Part shown: piece by piece, positions 1 to 9,156 of the stretch
How positions within the stretch are numbered: the first letter of the stretch is position 1
How the letters are laid out: each line of letters opens with the position of its first letter
Assembly (NCBI GenBank): GCA_944321165.1
Contig: CALUKE010000001.1
Location: forward strand, 434,001 to 498,000
DNA from: an uncultured Odoribacter sp.
GTDB taxonomy: Bacteria > Bacteroidota > Bacteroidia > Bacteroidales > Marinifilaceae
Direction of reading: 5' to 3'
DNA length: 64,000 nt
Program-made: the position numbers and the translations under genes
The notes under the pieces: model-generated
What the model saw: only the letters and a program-made list of their open reading frames with translations
Told to the model about the DNA's origin: nothing
The model's database searches: none

Positions 1-1
1 C

Positions 2-484
2 GAACTGGGTCATATCATCGTTTCTCCCAATGGACGCCAATGCGGCTGTGGACGTAACGGCTGTCTGGAAACCTACGTATCAGCAACCGGAGTAAAAAGA
101 ACCGCTTACAAAATGATGGCCAAATACAACTATCCGAGTGAACTGAGATCCATTCCATTTAATGAAATGAATGCAAAAATCGTATGCGAAGCAGCTCTGA
201 AAGGAGATATGATTGCCATCAATACTTTCAAGTATACCGGGAAAATGCTGGGCGAAGCTTTGGCAAACGCCGTTGCCATCACCAGTCCCGAAGCAATTTT
301 CCTGATGGGTGGATTGGCTCAGGCCGGCGATCTGCTTTTCGAACCGGTAAAAGACCACATGGAAATGAATCTGTTGAAAATATACAGCAACAAGGTCAAA
401 ATTTTACCGTCCCAACTGACGAAAAACGTAGCCATTTACGGTGCAGCAGCATTAGTATGGAACGAGCTGGAGAACAAACAGTAA
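2..484 (+). CDS. ROK-family sugar kinase (glucokinase-like), 3' part
   Basis: This is the C-terminal part of a ROK (repressor, ORF, kinase) sugar kinase; the start lies left of the window. The open frame runs from base 2, and its first residues carry the ROK zinc-binding signature CGCGRNGCLE, preceded by a GH pair (GHIIV). Further on, the motif IFLMGGLAQAGDLL matches the conserved C-terminal ADP-binding part of the family. ROK proteins of this type phosphorylate glucose or related hexoses in the cytoplasm. A strong hairpin terminator follows the stop codon directly. It converges with the polysaccharide utilisation locus on the other strand. The exact sugar cannot be told from this fragment. 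A ROK repressor is less likely, but the missing N-terminus, where a helix-turn-helix would sit, means it is not excluded. Confidence 0.85.
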   Translation, partial: ELGHIIVSPNGRQCGCGRNGCLETYVSATGVKRTAYKMMAKYNYPSELRSIPFNEMNAKIVCEAALKGDMIAINTFKYTGKMLGEALANAVAITSPEAIFLMGGLAQAGDLLFEPVKDHMEMNLLKIYSNKVKILPSQLTKNVAIYGAAALVWNELENKQ

Positions 485-493
485 TATTATCAC

Positions 494-534
494 AAAAAAA
501 CGGGAAGCCATAATAATCAACTTCCCGTTTTTTT
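494..534 (+). terminator. Rho-independent terminator after the ROK kinase
   Basis: A perfect 7-bp stem (CGGGAAG at 501-507, CTTCCCG at 521-527) is extended by an A-run before it and a T-run after it. The symmetrical A/T flanks mean it could also stop transcription arriving from the minus-strand locus on the right. Confidence 0.8.
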
Positions 535-798
535 CTTTTCCCTCCAAGATCATATCATTCAATTCATTGCGGGATGAAACATTATTTGTATTTTCGCTAT
601 CGTAATTTGAGGATGTTTTATCAATGATGTATGAATGGTGATAAAAGCGCAGATAAATGCCACCCGTATATAACAAATACTTTTTGTTCAAACGGTGCTT
701 TGCCTTGTCTGGCGGAGGCTTTTTCCGTGCCGCCCCTGTTTCGTAAAGTCGGTTTCTAATCGAACAATAACATCCTATTCTTTTCCCCTAAAAAGATT
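535..798. other. Convergent intergenic gap
   Basis: There are 264 bp between the kinase terminator and the stop codon of the DUF5695 gene. I see no gene. A short GC-rich inverted repeat near 709-733 (GGCGG against CCGCC) could help end the minus-strand transcript, but it has no clean U-tract. Confidence 0.5.
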
Positions 799-3570
799 TC
801 AATGTTTATCTGAAAAAACAAATCTCAACTCTCCAGTATTTTTATTTACAGGAATCATAAAACGATATTTTCCGCCATCGAGCTTTTGAATTCGCTGCTG
901 TTTTCCATCTACAAATAAACGAGGTTGCCATTCTCCCCGCACCTCAACCGTCACCGCAGTACGATGAGGCCGATCCGTTGCACTGGTCCATGGCAATGTC
1001 ATCTCCTGCAAATTACGCTTTACCACAATCGGTTTTGCGGCAGTCCAGTTATCCCGTTCCAGCTCGATCCCAATCCGAATCGAATCGCCAACAACCCAGA
1101 AACGTTGTCTCACCCCATCATCAGGAATTACCTGAAACACGTCTTCTGTTTCTTCCAGTCGACCGCCATACACAACCCAGTCAAAACAAGGATCACAAGC
1201 CAATATGGTGGCAGCCACCCGGGTCACGGCACACATACCCAAATCCCCTTCTCCACAATAACGCCAAGGCCCACGGGCCTCTTGTGTACCGATCCAGGGA
1301 TATCCAAACTTCAATGGATTAAAGGCCTGTCCCATTGCCCCGTCTTTTTCTTTTCCAGGATACCAGTAACCATAATCAGACTCCGGAGTACCAGTATTCA
1401 TCAAACCATAAGGACCTAAATAACTGGCATATCCTACCTGTAAACAGTTAAAAGGTTCTTCTGCATAGCGCAAGCCATAATCCAGAACACTTCCGCCCCC
1501 CATCCGGGCCATATAACTGTGCAAACTGCCTTCTGAACTGTAAAAGAAATCACTGCCCAGCATATACCATTGATTCTCCAGCACGCCTCGACAAGCCAGA
1601 TTGGCCCGATGTTGCCGATCCATAAACTTCCGAGCCGCCTCCCGTGACACGTCGGGATGAGAATACCAACGTTCAGCATTCCGGTCATACCACAAATGAT
1701 CATCCGGTTTCATCTCCCGTTCTGTCGCATAAACAGCCAAAGCATAAGTCGATTCAAACGCTGTACGGTCGACAGCATATTCAGAACGATACGGATAAGG
1801 ATCGTCGTAAATGAAATACTTTGCCTTCTTTTCCCATTCCTCCCGTAATCGGGATGCCTCTCGCCGTCGGCCTGCATCTTCCAAGGTTTCTATCAATTCC
1901 GGTATAACCCGCTCATTGTAACATCCCCATTTGAAAGTCTCGTAATATTCTCCCAACAGTTCCATGGGATATGAAAAATACGCCAGAGCCGTTCGATAGG
2001 CTCTCTCCAGATATCCGTCTGCATCCAGATAATGACATTTTTCCGGATAAAAGGCTGCCAAACGATACATTTCATAATATAGAAAAATCATATGTGCATA
2101 ATCGTAAGTTCTCCAAACTCGCAGGCGGTCCAGTTTATATTCTGTCTGCGTACGTCGCAGATCCGGATGCCGGTTTATATACCAGTTCGGTGTTCCATAG
2201 ACACCATACGGATAAGGTTCCTCCTGATCGGTCCGTTGCAGACCGCCCCACACGAAATGCTGCAAATAATATTCCAGGGCTTCGATTTCCCGATCATTCG
2301 GGAAAACAACATTCTTTGAAGCCAGGAAAGGTGCCTTCCCCAATACAGGATCATCACTGGCCAAAAAATAAGTCAATATCTCATCGTAAATATCCGGATT
2401 ATCAGGACCTCTCAATTCTCCATTTTTCATATCATAAACCCCGAACAACCCATCGTACCACTTCGTTGTATCTCGGAACTGCTGATGATCGACCAAAAAA
2501 GCACTCCGCTTTCGAACCAAGGTTTCCGGAGATTCACAGGAAAAAAATTCCAAATAGGTTTTTCGGTTTCCATCAAAAAAAACAGTCAGTTTGTTTTCTC
2601 CCAAACGGGAAAATGCAACTTCATAAATAAAGGTATCTTCCCTCTTTTCTCCCAAAGAGGTCAAAACAGTCGCATCCGGATATTCTGCCACAATCGAATC
2701 GATTGTACACAAAGTATGCAAAGCAAAACGAGCCTTCTGACCTTGCGGCAAAGTCATACCCGGTACCACACGGGTATCAATGGATCGACTTTCATACAAC
2801 TGTCGACGCATCTCACCATAAGAATCGGCCAGATGAAAAGTAAATCCAAAAGTCTGCCGATCTCCGGCATGCCCGGCTGGAGCCAAATATCCCCGCGTGT
2901 GTTCCTGCCGCCAAGTACCTCTTTGTTCCCGCGTCCCGGTTTTATGAGAATAAATATAAGCCCTGTATTTTCGATCTTTACGATCCACGTCATAATATTC
3001 CAGTGATGTACCAGGGTCTGCCGTCATCAAAAAATAAGGAGCCATTCCTCCATAACGAGCGAAATAGATAAAAGAGGCATCCCCGGAAATAAAAGCATGC
3101 TTTGTAAACGCCCGTTCAAAAATAGCCTCGGGGGTATCGCCGCCACCACACCAAGGGAAACTGAATGCCAGATCACCGATTTCAATCGAACGGTCGCAGG
3201 TATTCTGCAAAACCAACTGCCAATGCAAGTGATCGTCCTTCAACGTAAATGTCTGTGTCAATATCAAAGCATTCCCGATAGCCGTATCCCGATAGCAGAC
3301 CCAATGCCGACCATCTGTTTCCATACTTCTTTTTCTCCCATCCAGACGTTGCCACATTCCATCCTTCACCTGATATGCCAACAGAATTTCTCCCAATTCA
3401 CCACTCAACAAATTTGCCTGCAAAGTATCATGCACACTCTCTATTCCTCGAATACCGGTCGAAGTGGCAGTCACTTTCCAAGTTGCATTTTCTATCTGTT
3501 GTGCCATTCCTCCGATGCAAGGAAAAAGCAAACAGAACAATCCTCCGAAGCTATAAATCAATTGCCTCAT
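799..3570 (-). CDS. DUF5695-type secreted protein, probable glycan-active enzyme
   Basis: A protein of 923 residues with a Sec signal peptide (MRQLIYSFGGLFCLLFP, cleavage near MAQQ). The reading frame is open 37 codons further upstream, but the ATG at 3570 puts the signal peptide at the N-terminus, so I chose it. The N-terminal 300 residues look like a beta-sandwich (for example HWQLVLQNTCDRSIEIGDLAF). The C-terminal part is rich in aromatic residues and helices, as in (alpha/alpha)6 hairpin glycosidases. I place it in the DUF5695 family from overall resemblance. It is the last gene of the polysaccharide locus, after the GtaA-like gene at 3755 and its terminator. The substrate is unknown and no catalytic residues can be named with confidence. 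Confidence 0.65.
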   Translation of the reverse strand: MRQLIYSFGGLFCLLFPCIGGMAQQIENATWKVTATSTGIRGIESVHDTLQANLLSGELGEILLAYQVKDGMWQRLDGRKRSMETDGRHWVCYRDTAIGNALILTQTFTLKDDHLHWQLVLQNTCDRSIEIGDLAFSFPWCGGGDTPEAIFERAFTKHAFISGDASFIYFARYGGMAPYFLMTADPGTSLEYYDVDRKDRKYRAYIYSHKTGTREQRGTWRQEHTRGYLAPAGHAGDRQTFGFTFHLADSYGEMRRQLYESRSIDTRVVPGMTLPQGQKARFALHTLCTIDSIVAEYPDATVLTSLGEKREDTFIYEVAFSRLGENKLTVFFDGNRKTYLEFFSCESPETLVRKRSAFLVDHQQFRDTTKWYDGLFGVYDMKNGELRGPDNPDIYDEILTYFLASDDPVLGKAPFLASKNVVFPNDREIEALEYYLQHFVWGGLQRTDQEEPYPYGVYGTPNWYINRHPDLRRTQTEYKLDRLRVWRTYDYAHMIFLYYEMYRLAAFYPEKCHYLDADGYLERAYRTALAYFSYPMELLGEYYETFKWGCYNERVIPELIETLEDAGRRREASRLREEWEKKAKYFIYDDPYPYRSEYAVDRTAFESTYALAVYATEREMKPDDHLWYDRNAERWYSHPDVSREAARKFMDRQHRANLACRGVLENQWYMLGSDFFYSSEGSLHSYMARMGGGSVLDYGLRYAEEPFNCLQVGYASYLGPYGLMNTGTPESDYGYWYPGKEKDGAMGQAFNPLKFGYPWIGTQEARGPWRYCGEGDLGMCAVTRVAATILACDPCFDWVVYGGRLEETEDVFQVIPDDGVRQRFWVVGDSIRIGIELERDNWTAAKPIVVKRNLQEMTLPWTSATDRPHRTAVTVEVRGEWQPRLFVDGKQQRIQKLDGGKYRFMIPVNKNTGELRFVFSDKH

Positions 3571-3679
3571 AACTTTGATTTTATTTTCGAATAAAAGTAA
3601 GATCAAAAAAGACAAAAAAATACAACATATGTACATTTTTATAAAACATATTGACAATCGATCCCATACTTTTTCCCCC

Positions 3680-3725
3680 AAAAAAGAAAATCCCCGGAAA
3701 CAACCTTTGTGCTTCCAGGGATTTC
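3680..3725 (-). terminator. Terminator after the third GtaA-like gene
   Basis: Read on the minus strand, AAATCCCTGGAA pairs with TTCCGGGGATTT (one mismatch, loop about 13 nt), and TCTTTTTT follows. It lies 30 bp past the stop codon of the gene at 3755-6256, so the DUF5695 gene probably has its own promoter or is read by leak-through. Confidence 0.7.
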
Positions 3726-3754
3726 TTTCTAATCAAGATAATAGTGAAAATTCT

Positions 3755-6256
3755 TTATTTTACAAATTCACTCTTCAACAACGGCATAAAATAACCTCCG
3801 ACCACAGAACGGGCCTGAAATCCGACCATTTTACCATCTGTTGTTTCATGCCAGTCACTGATAGGAACCCGACTTGTGGTTTCATCTGCATATTTATAAA
3901 CTGGAGCGATCAACTGCTGCATGGTCTCTACATCCGGACACATGGTAGCAGTCCACAGAATCCAATCGGACTTGGTATATGTACGCCGAGAATCCAGCGG
4001 CAAACCGTAAGGATTTTGTTTCGTCAGATAATAGGCTATTTCCTGTTGCATCACCTCTTTCGGGAAAAGATGGAAGCCCAGCAATTCATCCCAGACTAAA
4101 TTGTATTTTTGGCTCCAGGTACCGGATTTGTCAAAAGTCAACTTATAATGATCTCCATCGGCAGCCATCTCGACCCATTTCTCAGCCATTTCTTTGGCTG
4201 CCTGGGTATATTTTTCAGCAACCTCTTTTTTCCCCAAACGATCTGCCAGTCTTCCGTATCCGGCAATCCCCATAATCGCCTTAATCGAAAGATTGGCATT
4301 GTGAGCAAAATGTCCGGCAAAATCATCCGTACAAAGCTGATTGGCCGGATCGAGTCCATGTTCCAGCAGATAATCGGCCCAGGTAGTCAACACCTCCCAA
4401 TGTTTAGCGGCATAATCGGCATTTCCCTCTTTCTGGGCGATGGCTGCCGTCAGTATCAGCATATTTCCGGATTCTTCTACCGGCATATCCCCGCCATAGG
4501 TCTGTCCGTTGGCCTGCGGATAAGTACCGACATCATGAGCAGCAAAAGGTTTAGTCCATTTTCCGCTTTCACTGTATTCAAAAATAAAATTCATCAGGGC
4601 TTTTACCAATTCAACATTGTATTTCAGGAAAAAAGGAGCAGACGGATAGGTAATGTCCACCGTACCGATGGATCCATTGCTGAAATTCTCTTTGGAGAAA
4701 AACAAAAGTTCACCCTCTTTCGTGGCAACCAGCTTATGAGCGGCAATAATCTGACGATAGACCAAAGCACAAAGTTCCGCATATTCTTTTCCGGCACAAG
4801 CAGTCGCCTCCGCCATCAATTCCCGGTCGAGACGGTCGCAACGATTCAAAACGTCCCGATACTCCCGTTCGGCAGCTGCAAATGCCTGCTCAATGCTTAC
4901 CTGTCCATTTTTCTTCCAATAAGGTAATAGATTTTCTCCAAAATATTGAATCGAATACAAGTCATCATACCCGATCATTATATGTCCACCCACCTTCTCT
5001 GCAGCCACATGTCCCAGATTTTCGCTATAAGCCATAGCGATCATTTCCCGGTCCATATGACCGTCCAATTTCTGATTGGCCTGATTTTCCACTTGTCCAT
5101 TCGTTACAAAAGCTTTTTTCGGTGTATAATAATCTGCAATTGTCATGGACGAACGGTCGGACGTATTGCCCACTAAATAAAAATATCCCCAATCGATCCG
5201 CAAATCATCCCCCTTCTTAGCCAATATCGGCTGCTCCAGAGTGCCTGCTTTCAGAAAAGTCAAGCCTTCTTTTTCAAAACATTCACATACGACAGGCTGA
5301 TTGATTTCATTGACAGCCCATTGAGGAGTTGCTTCGAGATAAATCTGCACCTCATGCATCTGCCCATCCAAAGAAACAGCCTCATAGGAAAGATAGTTCA
5401 CCGGACGACTCATCAAATACAGGTCGTCACACAAAAGCGGACTGGTAAAAGTCACCTCCAACTGAACCGGACCGGCTTCAAAAGTATAAAAGGTCTGGGT
5501 CGGCAAGACCATGGCCGCAGTTTGTTTTGCTTCCTGTTCAAAGAAAGTCTTATCGGCCTCTTTTATATACAGACCAAAATCGACATATCCCCCTCCCGTT
5601 TTATTCTTACAATAAGCAGCTATCACATTTTTTCCCGGCTTCAATGTTTTTTTCACCTCATCCGTCAAGGCGACCGTTACATTATTATGCCATTCATAAC
5701 CGGTTTTTACCACCTGTATACCATTGATATACAATTCAAAAGTGTCATCATGGGAATATCTTAGAAAAACATCGGACGAGGACAGATCCTGATCCAACTG
5801 TATTTCCCGACGTACCCAGATATCTCCCGTTTCCCATTTGGTTCCCAAATGGGGCATGTCTGGCGTTCCGAAAGCCGCCTTTCCCCGTTTCCATCCTTGA
5901 GGCTTGTAATCGATTTGCTCCCAACCCTTGCGAGGTTCTTCCAAGGTATAATCGCCTTCCCACGTTTCTAAGGCAGCCATTTCAACAACAGGTAACAAAG
6001 GCAAGTCCTCCTGTCCCATAAAACGGTACGACTGACCATCCACCCGAAGCACACCGATCAGCGGATGTGTCCTACCGGTCCAATGTTTCACCGGTTCATC
6101 ATACAAATGATCGGTCGTCGACCAGGCGGAGGTATAAGGATCAATCGTTACCAACGGATAGGCCGGAGCCCGTAAATCACTCTTCGGTCGCTCGGGTCCG
6201 GAGCAAGCTGTCAACAGCAAACCGACTCCCCAGACAAAAGAAAATAGTTTTTTCAT
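3755..6256 (-). CDS. GtaA-like (DUF4964/DUF5127/DUF4965) lipoprotein, copy 1
   Basis: An 833-residue lipoprotein (lipobox LLTAC, Cys18). The layout is a DUF4964-like N-terminal segment at about 28-90 (LRAPAYPLVTIDPYTSAWS), a galactose-binding jelly-roll like that of GH2 enzymes at about 95-230 (IWVRREIQL, FELYINGIQVVKTG), a GtaA_N/DUF5127 beta domain at about 235-480, and the six-helical-hairpin DUF4965 domain at about 480-830 (GNMLILTAAIAQ, CTDDFAGHFAHN). The family is named after fungal glutaminase A. In Bacteroidales these proteins sit in glycan-use loci and their substrate is unproven. It lies 32 bp after the GH32 gene, so the two are probably co-transcribed. Copy 2 is at 16248 and copy 3 at 25876; copies 1 and 2 share a 41-nt identical run. 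Confidence 0.85.
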   Translation of the reverse strand: MKKLFSFVWGVGLLLTACSGPERPKSDLRAPAYPLVTIDPYTSAWSTTDHLYDEPVKHWTGRTHPLIGVLRVDGQSYRFMGQEDLPLLPVVEMAALETWEGDYTLEEPRKGWEQIDYKPQGWKRGKAAFGTPDMPHLGTKWETGDIWVRREIQLDQDLSSSDVFLRYSHDDTFELYINGIQVVKTGYEWHNNVTVALTDEVKKTLKPGKNVIAAYCKNKTGGGYVDFGLYIKEADKTFFEQEAKQTAAMVLPTQTFYTFEAGPVQLEVTFTSPLLCDDLYLMSRPVNYLSYEAVSLDGQMHEVQIYLEATPQWAVNEINQPVVCECFEKEGLTFLKAGTLEQPILAKKGDDLRIDWGYFYLVGNTSDRSSMTIADYYTPKKAFVTNGQVENQANQKLDGHMDREMIAMAYSENLGHVAAEKVGGHIMIGYDDLYSIQYFGENLLPYWKKNGQVSIEQAFAAAEREYRDVLNRCDRLDRELMAEATACAGKEYAELCALVYRQIIAAHKLVATKEGELLFFSKENFSNGSIGTVDITYPSAPFFLKYNVELVKALMNFIFEYSESGKWTKPFAAHDVGTYPQANGQTYGGDMPVEESGNMLILTAAIAQKEGNADYAAKHWEVLTTWADYLLEHGLDPANQLCTDDFAGHFAHNANLSIKAIMGIAGYGRLADRLGKKEVAEKYTQAAKEMAEKWVEMAADGDHYKLTFDKSGTWSQKYNLVWDELLGFHLFPKEVMQQEIAYYLTKQNPYGLPLDSRRTYTKSDWILWTATMCPDVETMQQLIAPVYKYADETTSRVPISDWHETTDGKMVGFQARSVVGGYFMPLLKSEFVK

Positions 6257-6288
6257 ACTTCAATAAGTTAATCATTCATATTATACAT

Positions 6289-7965
6289 TTATTTCCATAT
6301 CGACTTCAAGGAATAAACTTCCAGATGCTTCACTTCGATCCGGTTACCCCAGAAACGGAAACCCTCACGATTGTTTGCCTGAGGCCGACGTTCCATGGAA
6401 TAAGAATAAATGCCGTCATCGATAAATACTTCGACGGAAGTTTTATCCAGGATTATATCAGCTGAAATTTCCAGGCTTGTCGGATCTTCCGGCGAATAAA
6501 ACACATCATTCACACGATTGGCATTCAGGTCATAATGCAAGAGAGACTGGCCAAACAAATTCAGACCGGCGTCCGTTGCATGAGAAAGCCTCAGTGTAAC
6601 CTTCAAACGCAAAGTAGCAGCATTCTGAAAAGGCTGCAACAGCCGGTCCGCAGCTTCAGCAGTCAGACATTCCTCCTGCAGCTCCAGGGTCTGCAACTGT
6701 TCAAGCTCCCTCACCGGCACACTGAACAGGCGAACACCGTCTTTGGTCGTCCGCAAAGACAATTCAGTCGGCAGCAACATCATACCATTGAAAGGCATCC
6801 CGGGATGAGTCACCCGTCCCCATCCCATCTGAATGCGCCGACCATCTTCTGCAGGCAGGTTAGAAAAAGTCTGTGCCGCATAAATAGTGCCAGTCGTATA
6901 ATAATATTTTCCAGCCCGAGGGATAAAACGCTTTCCATCAAAATCTCCAAGCATATAGGTGCCCGAGGCCCCATACATTACCCACAGTGTCTGCTCCGGA
7001 TTACCGTCTACCGGCAATTCAAACAATTCAGGACATTCCCAGAAACCGGACACATGACTCTGATAAGTCCAGGCTTTCAAATCCCCGGAAGTATAAATCG
7101 AATGTCCATCACGTTCATTCAACACCAACACCCAATGTTTTCCAGGTGCATACCAGAAAACCTTCGGATCACGGGTATCAATACTGTTCCAGCGGGCTTT
7201 GGAATCAATTACCGGATTCCCGGCATATTTTGTCCACGAACGCCCTCGATCCAGACTATAAGCCAAAGCCTGAACCTGTTTCTCCGGACTGGCAGCCGTA
7301 TAGAGGGCAATCATAGCCGGTGTTTTCCCCCGATTGAAACCCGCCGTATTATCATAATCCATCACCGTCGAACCGGAATAAACCATTCCGAGATGATCCG
7401 GATACAAAGCTTCCGGCAATTCTTTCCAATGGATCAGATCCCGACTGACAGCATGTCCCCAGTGCATATTTTCCCACTCCCGCTCATACGGATTATGCTG
7501 ATAAAACAGATGATACTCCCCTTCATAATATATCAAACCATTGGGATCGTTATTCCATCCCCGGCGAGGCGTAAAGTGAAGCTGTGGACGGTTGTACTCC
7601 CTGTACAGACTATCCTGACCGGCGATTTCATCCGATTGATAAATCTGCCGCAGTCCTGCTGTATCTCCCGACCAGCTGATCCGAAGCACTTTTCCCCGAA
7701 AAGCGGAGACATCTGTAAACACCCAGTAATCGGGTGTATCTTGAGCCAGACGTACAACAAATTCCCGCACAATCTTTCCATCCAGAGAAAAACTCATCTT
7801 TCCCCGATCCACTCGGTGGGAAACCGGAATATTCAGATATTTTCCCGTAATTCTCAAAGGCAATTCTTCGCCTTTTATTTCCCAGGACACACAACATCCC
7901 AGCACACAGAACAAAACCACGTTAATTCGTTCCCGAATAAAATTCAATACCATAATTTTTCCCAT
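6289..7965 (-). CDS. GH32 fructan hydrolase (levanase/fructanase/invertase group)
   Basis: A secreted protein of 558 residues with a hydrophobic N-terminus. All three GH32 catalytic signatures are present: WNNDPNG with the nucleophile Asp140, the RDP motif at 265-267, and the EC motif with acid/base Glu310. The five-blade propeller occupies about 125-440 and the C-terminal beta-sandwich about 450-555. GH32 enzymes release fructose from fructans or sucrose. An N-terminal beta-rich stretch (about 35-120) precedes the propeller, as in Bacteroides periplasmic or surface fructanases. An alternative ATG lies four codons in (7953). The promoter element at 7979-8014 and the terminator at 8041-8069 separate it from the SusC/D transcript. 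A fructosidase among mannose-directed GH92 enzymes is unusual. Confidence 0.9.
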   Translation of the reverse strand: MGKIMVLNFIRERINVVLFCVLGCCVSWEIKGEELPLRITGKYLNIPVSHRVDRGKMSFSLDGKIVREFVVRLAQDTPDYWVFTDVSAFRGKVLRISWSGDTAGLRQIYQSDEIAGQDSLYREYNRPQLHFTPRRGWNNDPNGLIYYEGEYHLFYQHNPYEREWENMHWGHAVSRDLIHWKELPEALYPDHLGMVYSGSTVMDYDNTAGFNRGKTPAMIALYTAASPEKQVQALAYSLDRGRSWTKYAGNPVIDSKARWNSIDTRDPKVFWYAPGKHWVLVLNERDGHSIYTSGDLKAWTYQSHVSGFWECPELFELPVDGNPEQTLWVMYGASGTYMLGDFDGKRFIPRAGKYYYTTGTIYAAQTFSNLPAEDGRRIQMGWGRVTHPGMPFNGMMLLPTELSLRTTKDGVRLFSVPVRELEQLQTLELQEECLTAEAADRLLQPFQNAATLRLKVTLRLSHATDAGLNLFGQSLLHYDLNANRVNDVFYSPEDPTSLEISADIILDKTSVEVFIDDGIYSYSMERRPQANNREGFRFWGNRIEVKHLEVYSLKSIWK

Positions 7966-7978
7966 TCAGAAATCCGCA

Positions 7979-8014
7979 CAAACGTAGCCAATAAAAAACG
8001 ACACCATCGTCAAA
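7979..8014 (-). promoter_or_regulatory. Predicted promoter of the GH32 gene
   Basis: On the minus strand there is TTTG (8011-8014), then 24 bp, then TACGTTTG (7979-7986), matching the Bacteroidota -33/-7 pattern with a spacer on the long side. It sits 13 bp before the ATG at 7965 and 25 bp before the alternative ATG at 7953. Confidence 0.4.
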
Positions 8015-8040
8015 AAATGATCAAATAATGATATTTTCAA

Positions 8041-8069
8041 ACCAAAAGAGGTCATCTTCCGATGACCTC
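8041..8069 (-). terminator. Terminator of the SusC/SusD operon
   Basis: A perfect 9-bp stem (GAGGTCATC and GATGACCTC, 8048-8069) has a GGAA tetraloop on the minus strand and is followed by TTTTGG. It lies 23 bp past the stop codon of the SusE-position lipoprotein gene. Confidence 0.8.
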
Positions 8070-8092
8070 TCATACAACGCCCTCCCCAGTAA

Positions 8093-9139
8093 TTACCATT
8101 CAATCGCTTGATCTTCATCCGGTATCTGCGTATTGATATCACGACCTAAGGTCATAGAACCATTTACGTGATAACGGATTTTTGAACCTTCTATAGGAAT
8201 ATAATTGAAATAATAATTAATATTGTTAATGATCACATAACGATGTTCCAAATAAGGACGAGTTTCATCCATCGAAGACAAGATTCGGTATGAAGGAGTC
8301 ACTCCTTCTGCCATTTCAAACTCGATCTCATCGGCATTTTCACACGACAAAGTAACAGTACCATTATTATCCCCGCTGAATGTCGCCATGATCTTATATT
8401 TCTTCCGGTCTGTATAATCCTCATCCACAATTCCGGCATAAAAGAAAACGGTATGTTCATCAACGACATAAGCCCGAATAGTTGATTTTGTAATCGATTC
8501 TGCTGTCTCTGAACCATCATTCATCACCACCTTATTGGTCAACAGCGTACCGGAGTAATCACCGGAATAATCGTTGAACGGGAAAATTCGTAACAGGGCT
8601 TTTGCATAGTTTTTACGTGGATGAGACTGATAATCATAAGAGTCATCATCCATGATCTGCAAGGGCAACACCCATTTATCCGACATATCGATATTCCTGA
8701 AATCGAAAGAAAGTTCCAGCAGACCGACATCCTCCCCGGCTTTTATCTGCATGGTTTCAGGGAAAGAAACATACGACAATCCGTCTGCTCCCATATCCTG
8801 ATAATACAAATCCGTCCGGGTTGCATAGCGAGCCTCATTCATAATATCCAGCGTATCAGGATCATGTGCCACGTGCACAGTGATGTTCTGCTGATTGGTC
8901 AGCGATCCGCTGACAATCAGAGGCAGATCATAATTCGAGCGCCCCTCTCCTCCGGCCGTATAATTATCATTTCCATCCGTACGGCTGTAAGGAACATAGA
9001 CATTCATCACTCCCTTTTCATCCAAAGGAGCACTGAATGAAATATAATGCTCATACTGTTCACCTTCCCATTCCTTATTGCACGAGGTAGCCATCAGGAC
9101 CACCGCTGCCAAGGTTGCTAAAGTATATATTCTTTTCAT
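8093..9139 (-). CDS. SusE-position surface lipoprotein (DUF4973/DUF1735-like with DUF4361)
   Basis: A 348-residue lipoprotein (lipobox MATSC, Cys20). The fold is all-beta: an N-terminal segment beginning NKEWEGEQYEHYISF at 21-35, a middle domain (DNYTAGGEGRSNYDLPLIVSG), and a C-terminal half beginning FPFNDYSGDYSGTLL. This arrangement matches DUF1735/DUF4973 plus DUF4361 proteins, which sit straight after SusD and bind glycan at the cell surface in characterised Bacteroides loci. The start lies 17 bp downstream of the SusD stop codon, and a strong terminator follows, so it is the last gene of the TIG-SusC-SusD transcript. It probably binds the same glycan as SusD. It has no enzymatic motif. 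Confidence 0.75.
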   Translation of the reverse strand: MKRIYTLATLAAVVLMATSCNKEWEGEQYEHYISFSAPLDEKGVMNVYVPYSRTDGNDNYTAGGEGRSNYDLPLIVSGSLTNQQNITVHVAHDPDTLDIMNEARYATRTDLYYQDMGADGLSYVSFPETMQIKAGEDVGLLELSFDFRNIDMSDKWVLPLQIMDDDSYDYQSHPRKNYAKALLRIFPFNDYSGDYSGTLLTNKVVMNDGSETAESITKSTIRAYVVDEHTVFFYAGIVDEDYTDRKKYKIMATFSGDNNGTVTLSCENADEIEFEMAEGVTPSYRILSSMDETRPYLEHRYVIINNINYYFNYIPIEGSKIRYHVNGSMTLGRDINTQIPDEDQAIEW

Positions 9140-9156
9140 ATCACGTTCTTTAGAAA

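Noticed and set aside
452..691. 79-codon minus-strand open frame at the end of the ROK gene
   Set aside because: It runs through the terminator hairpin and overlaps the ROK coding end. There is no homology and no start signal.
695..889. 64-codon plus-strand open frame in the first convergent gap
   Set aside because: It extends into the DUF5695 gene on the other strand, is Cys/Arg/Pro/Ser-rich with no domain, and has no promoter.
6535..8028. 497-codon plus-strand open frame opposite the GH32 gene
   Set aside because: The minus strand carries all GH32 catalytic motifs. The plus translation has no recognisable fold and is biased as expected for antisense.
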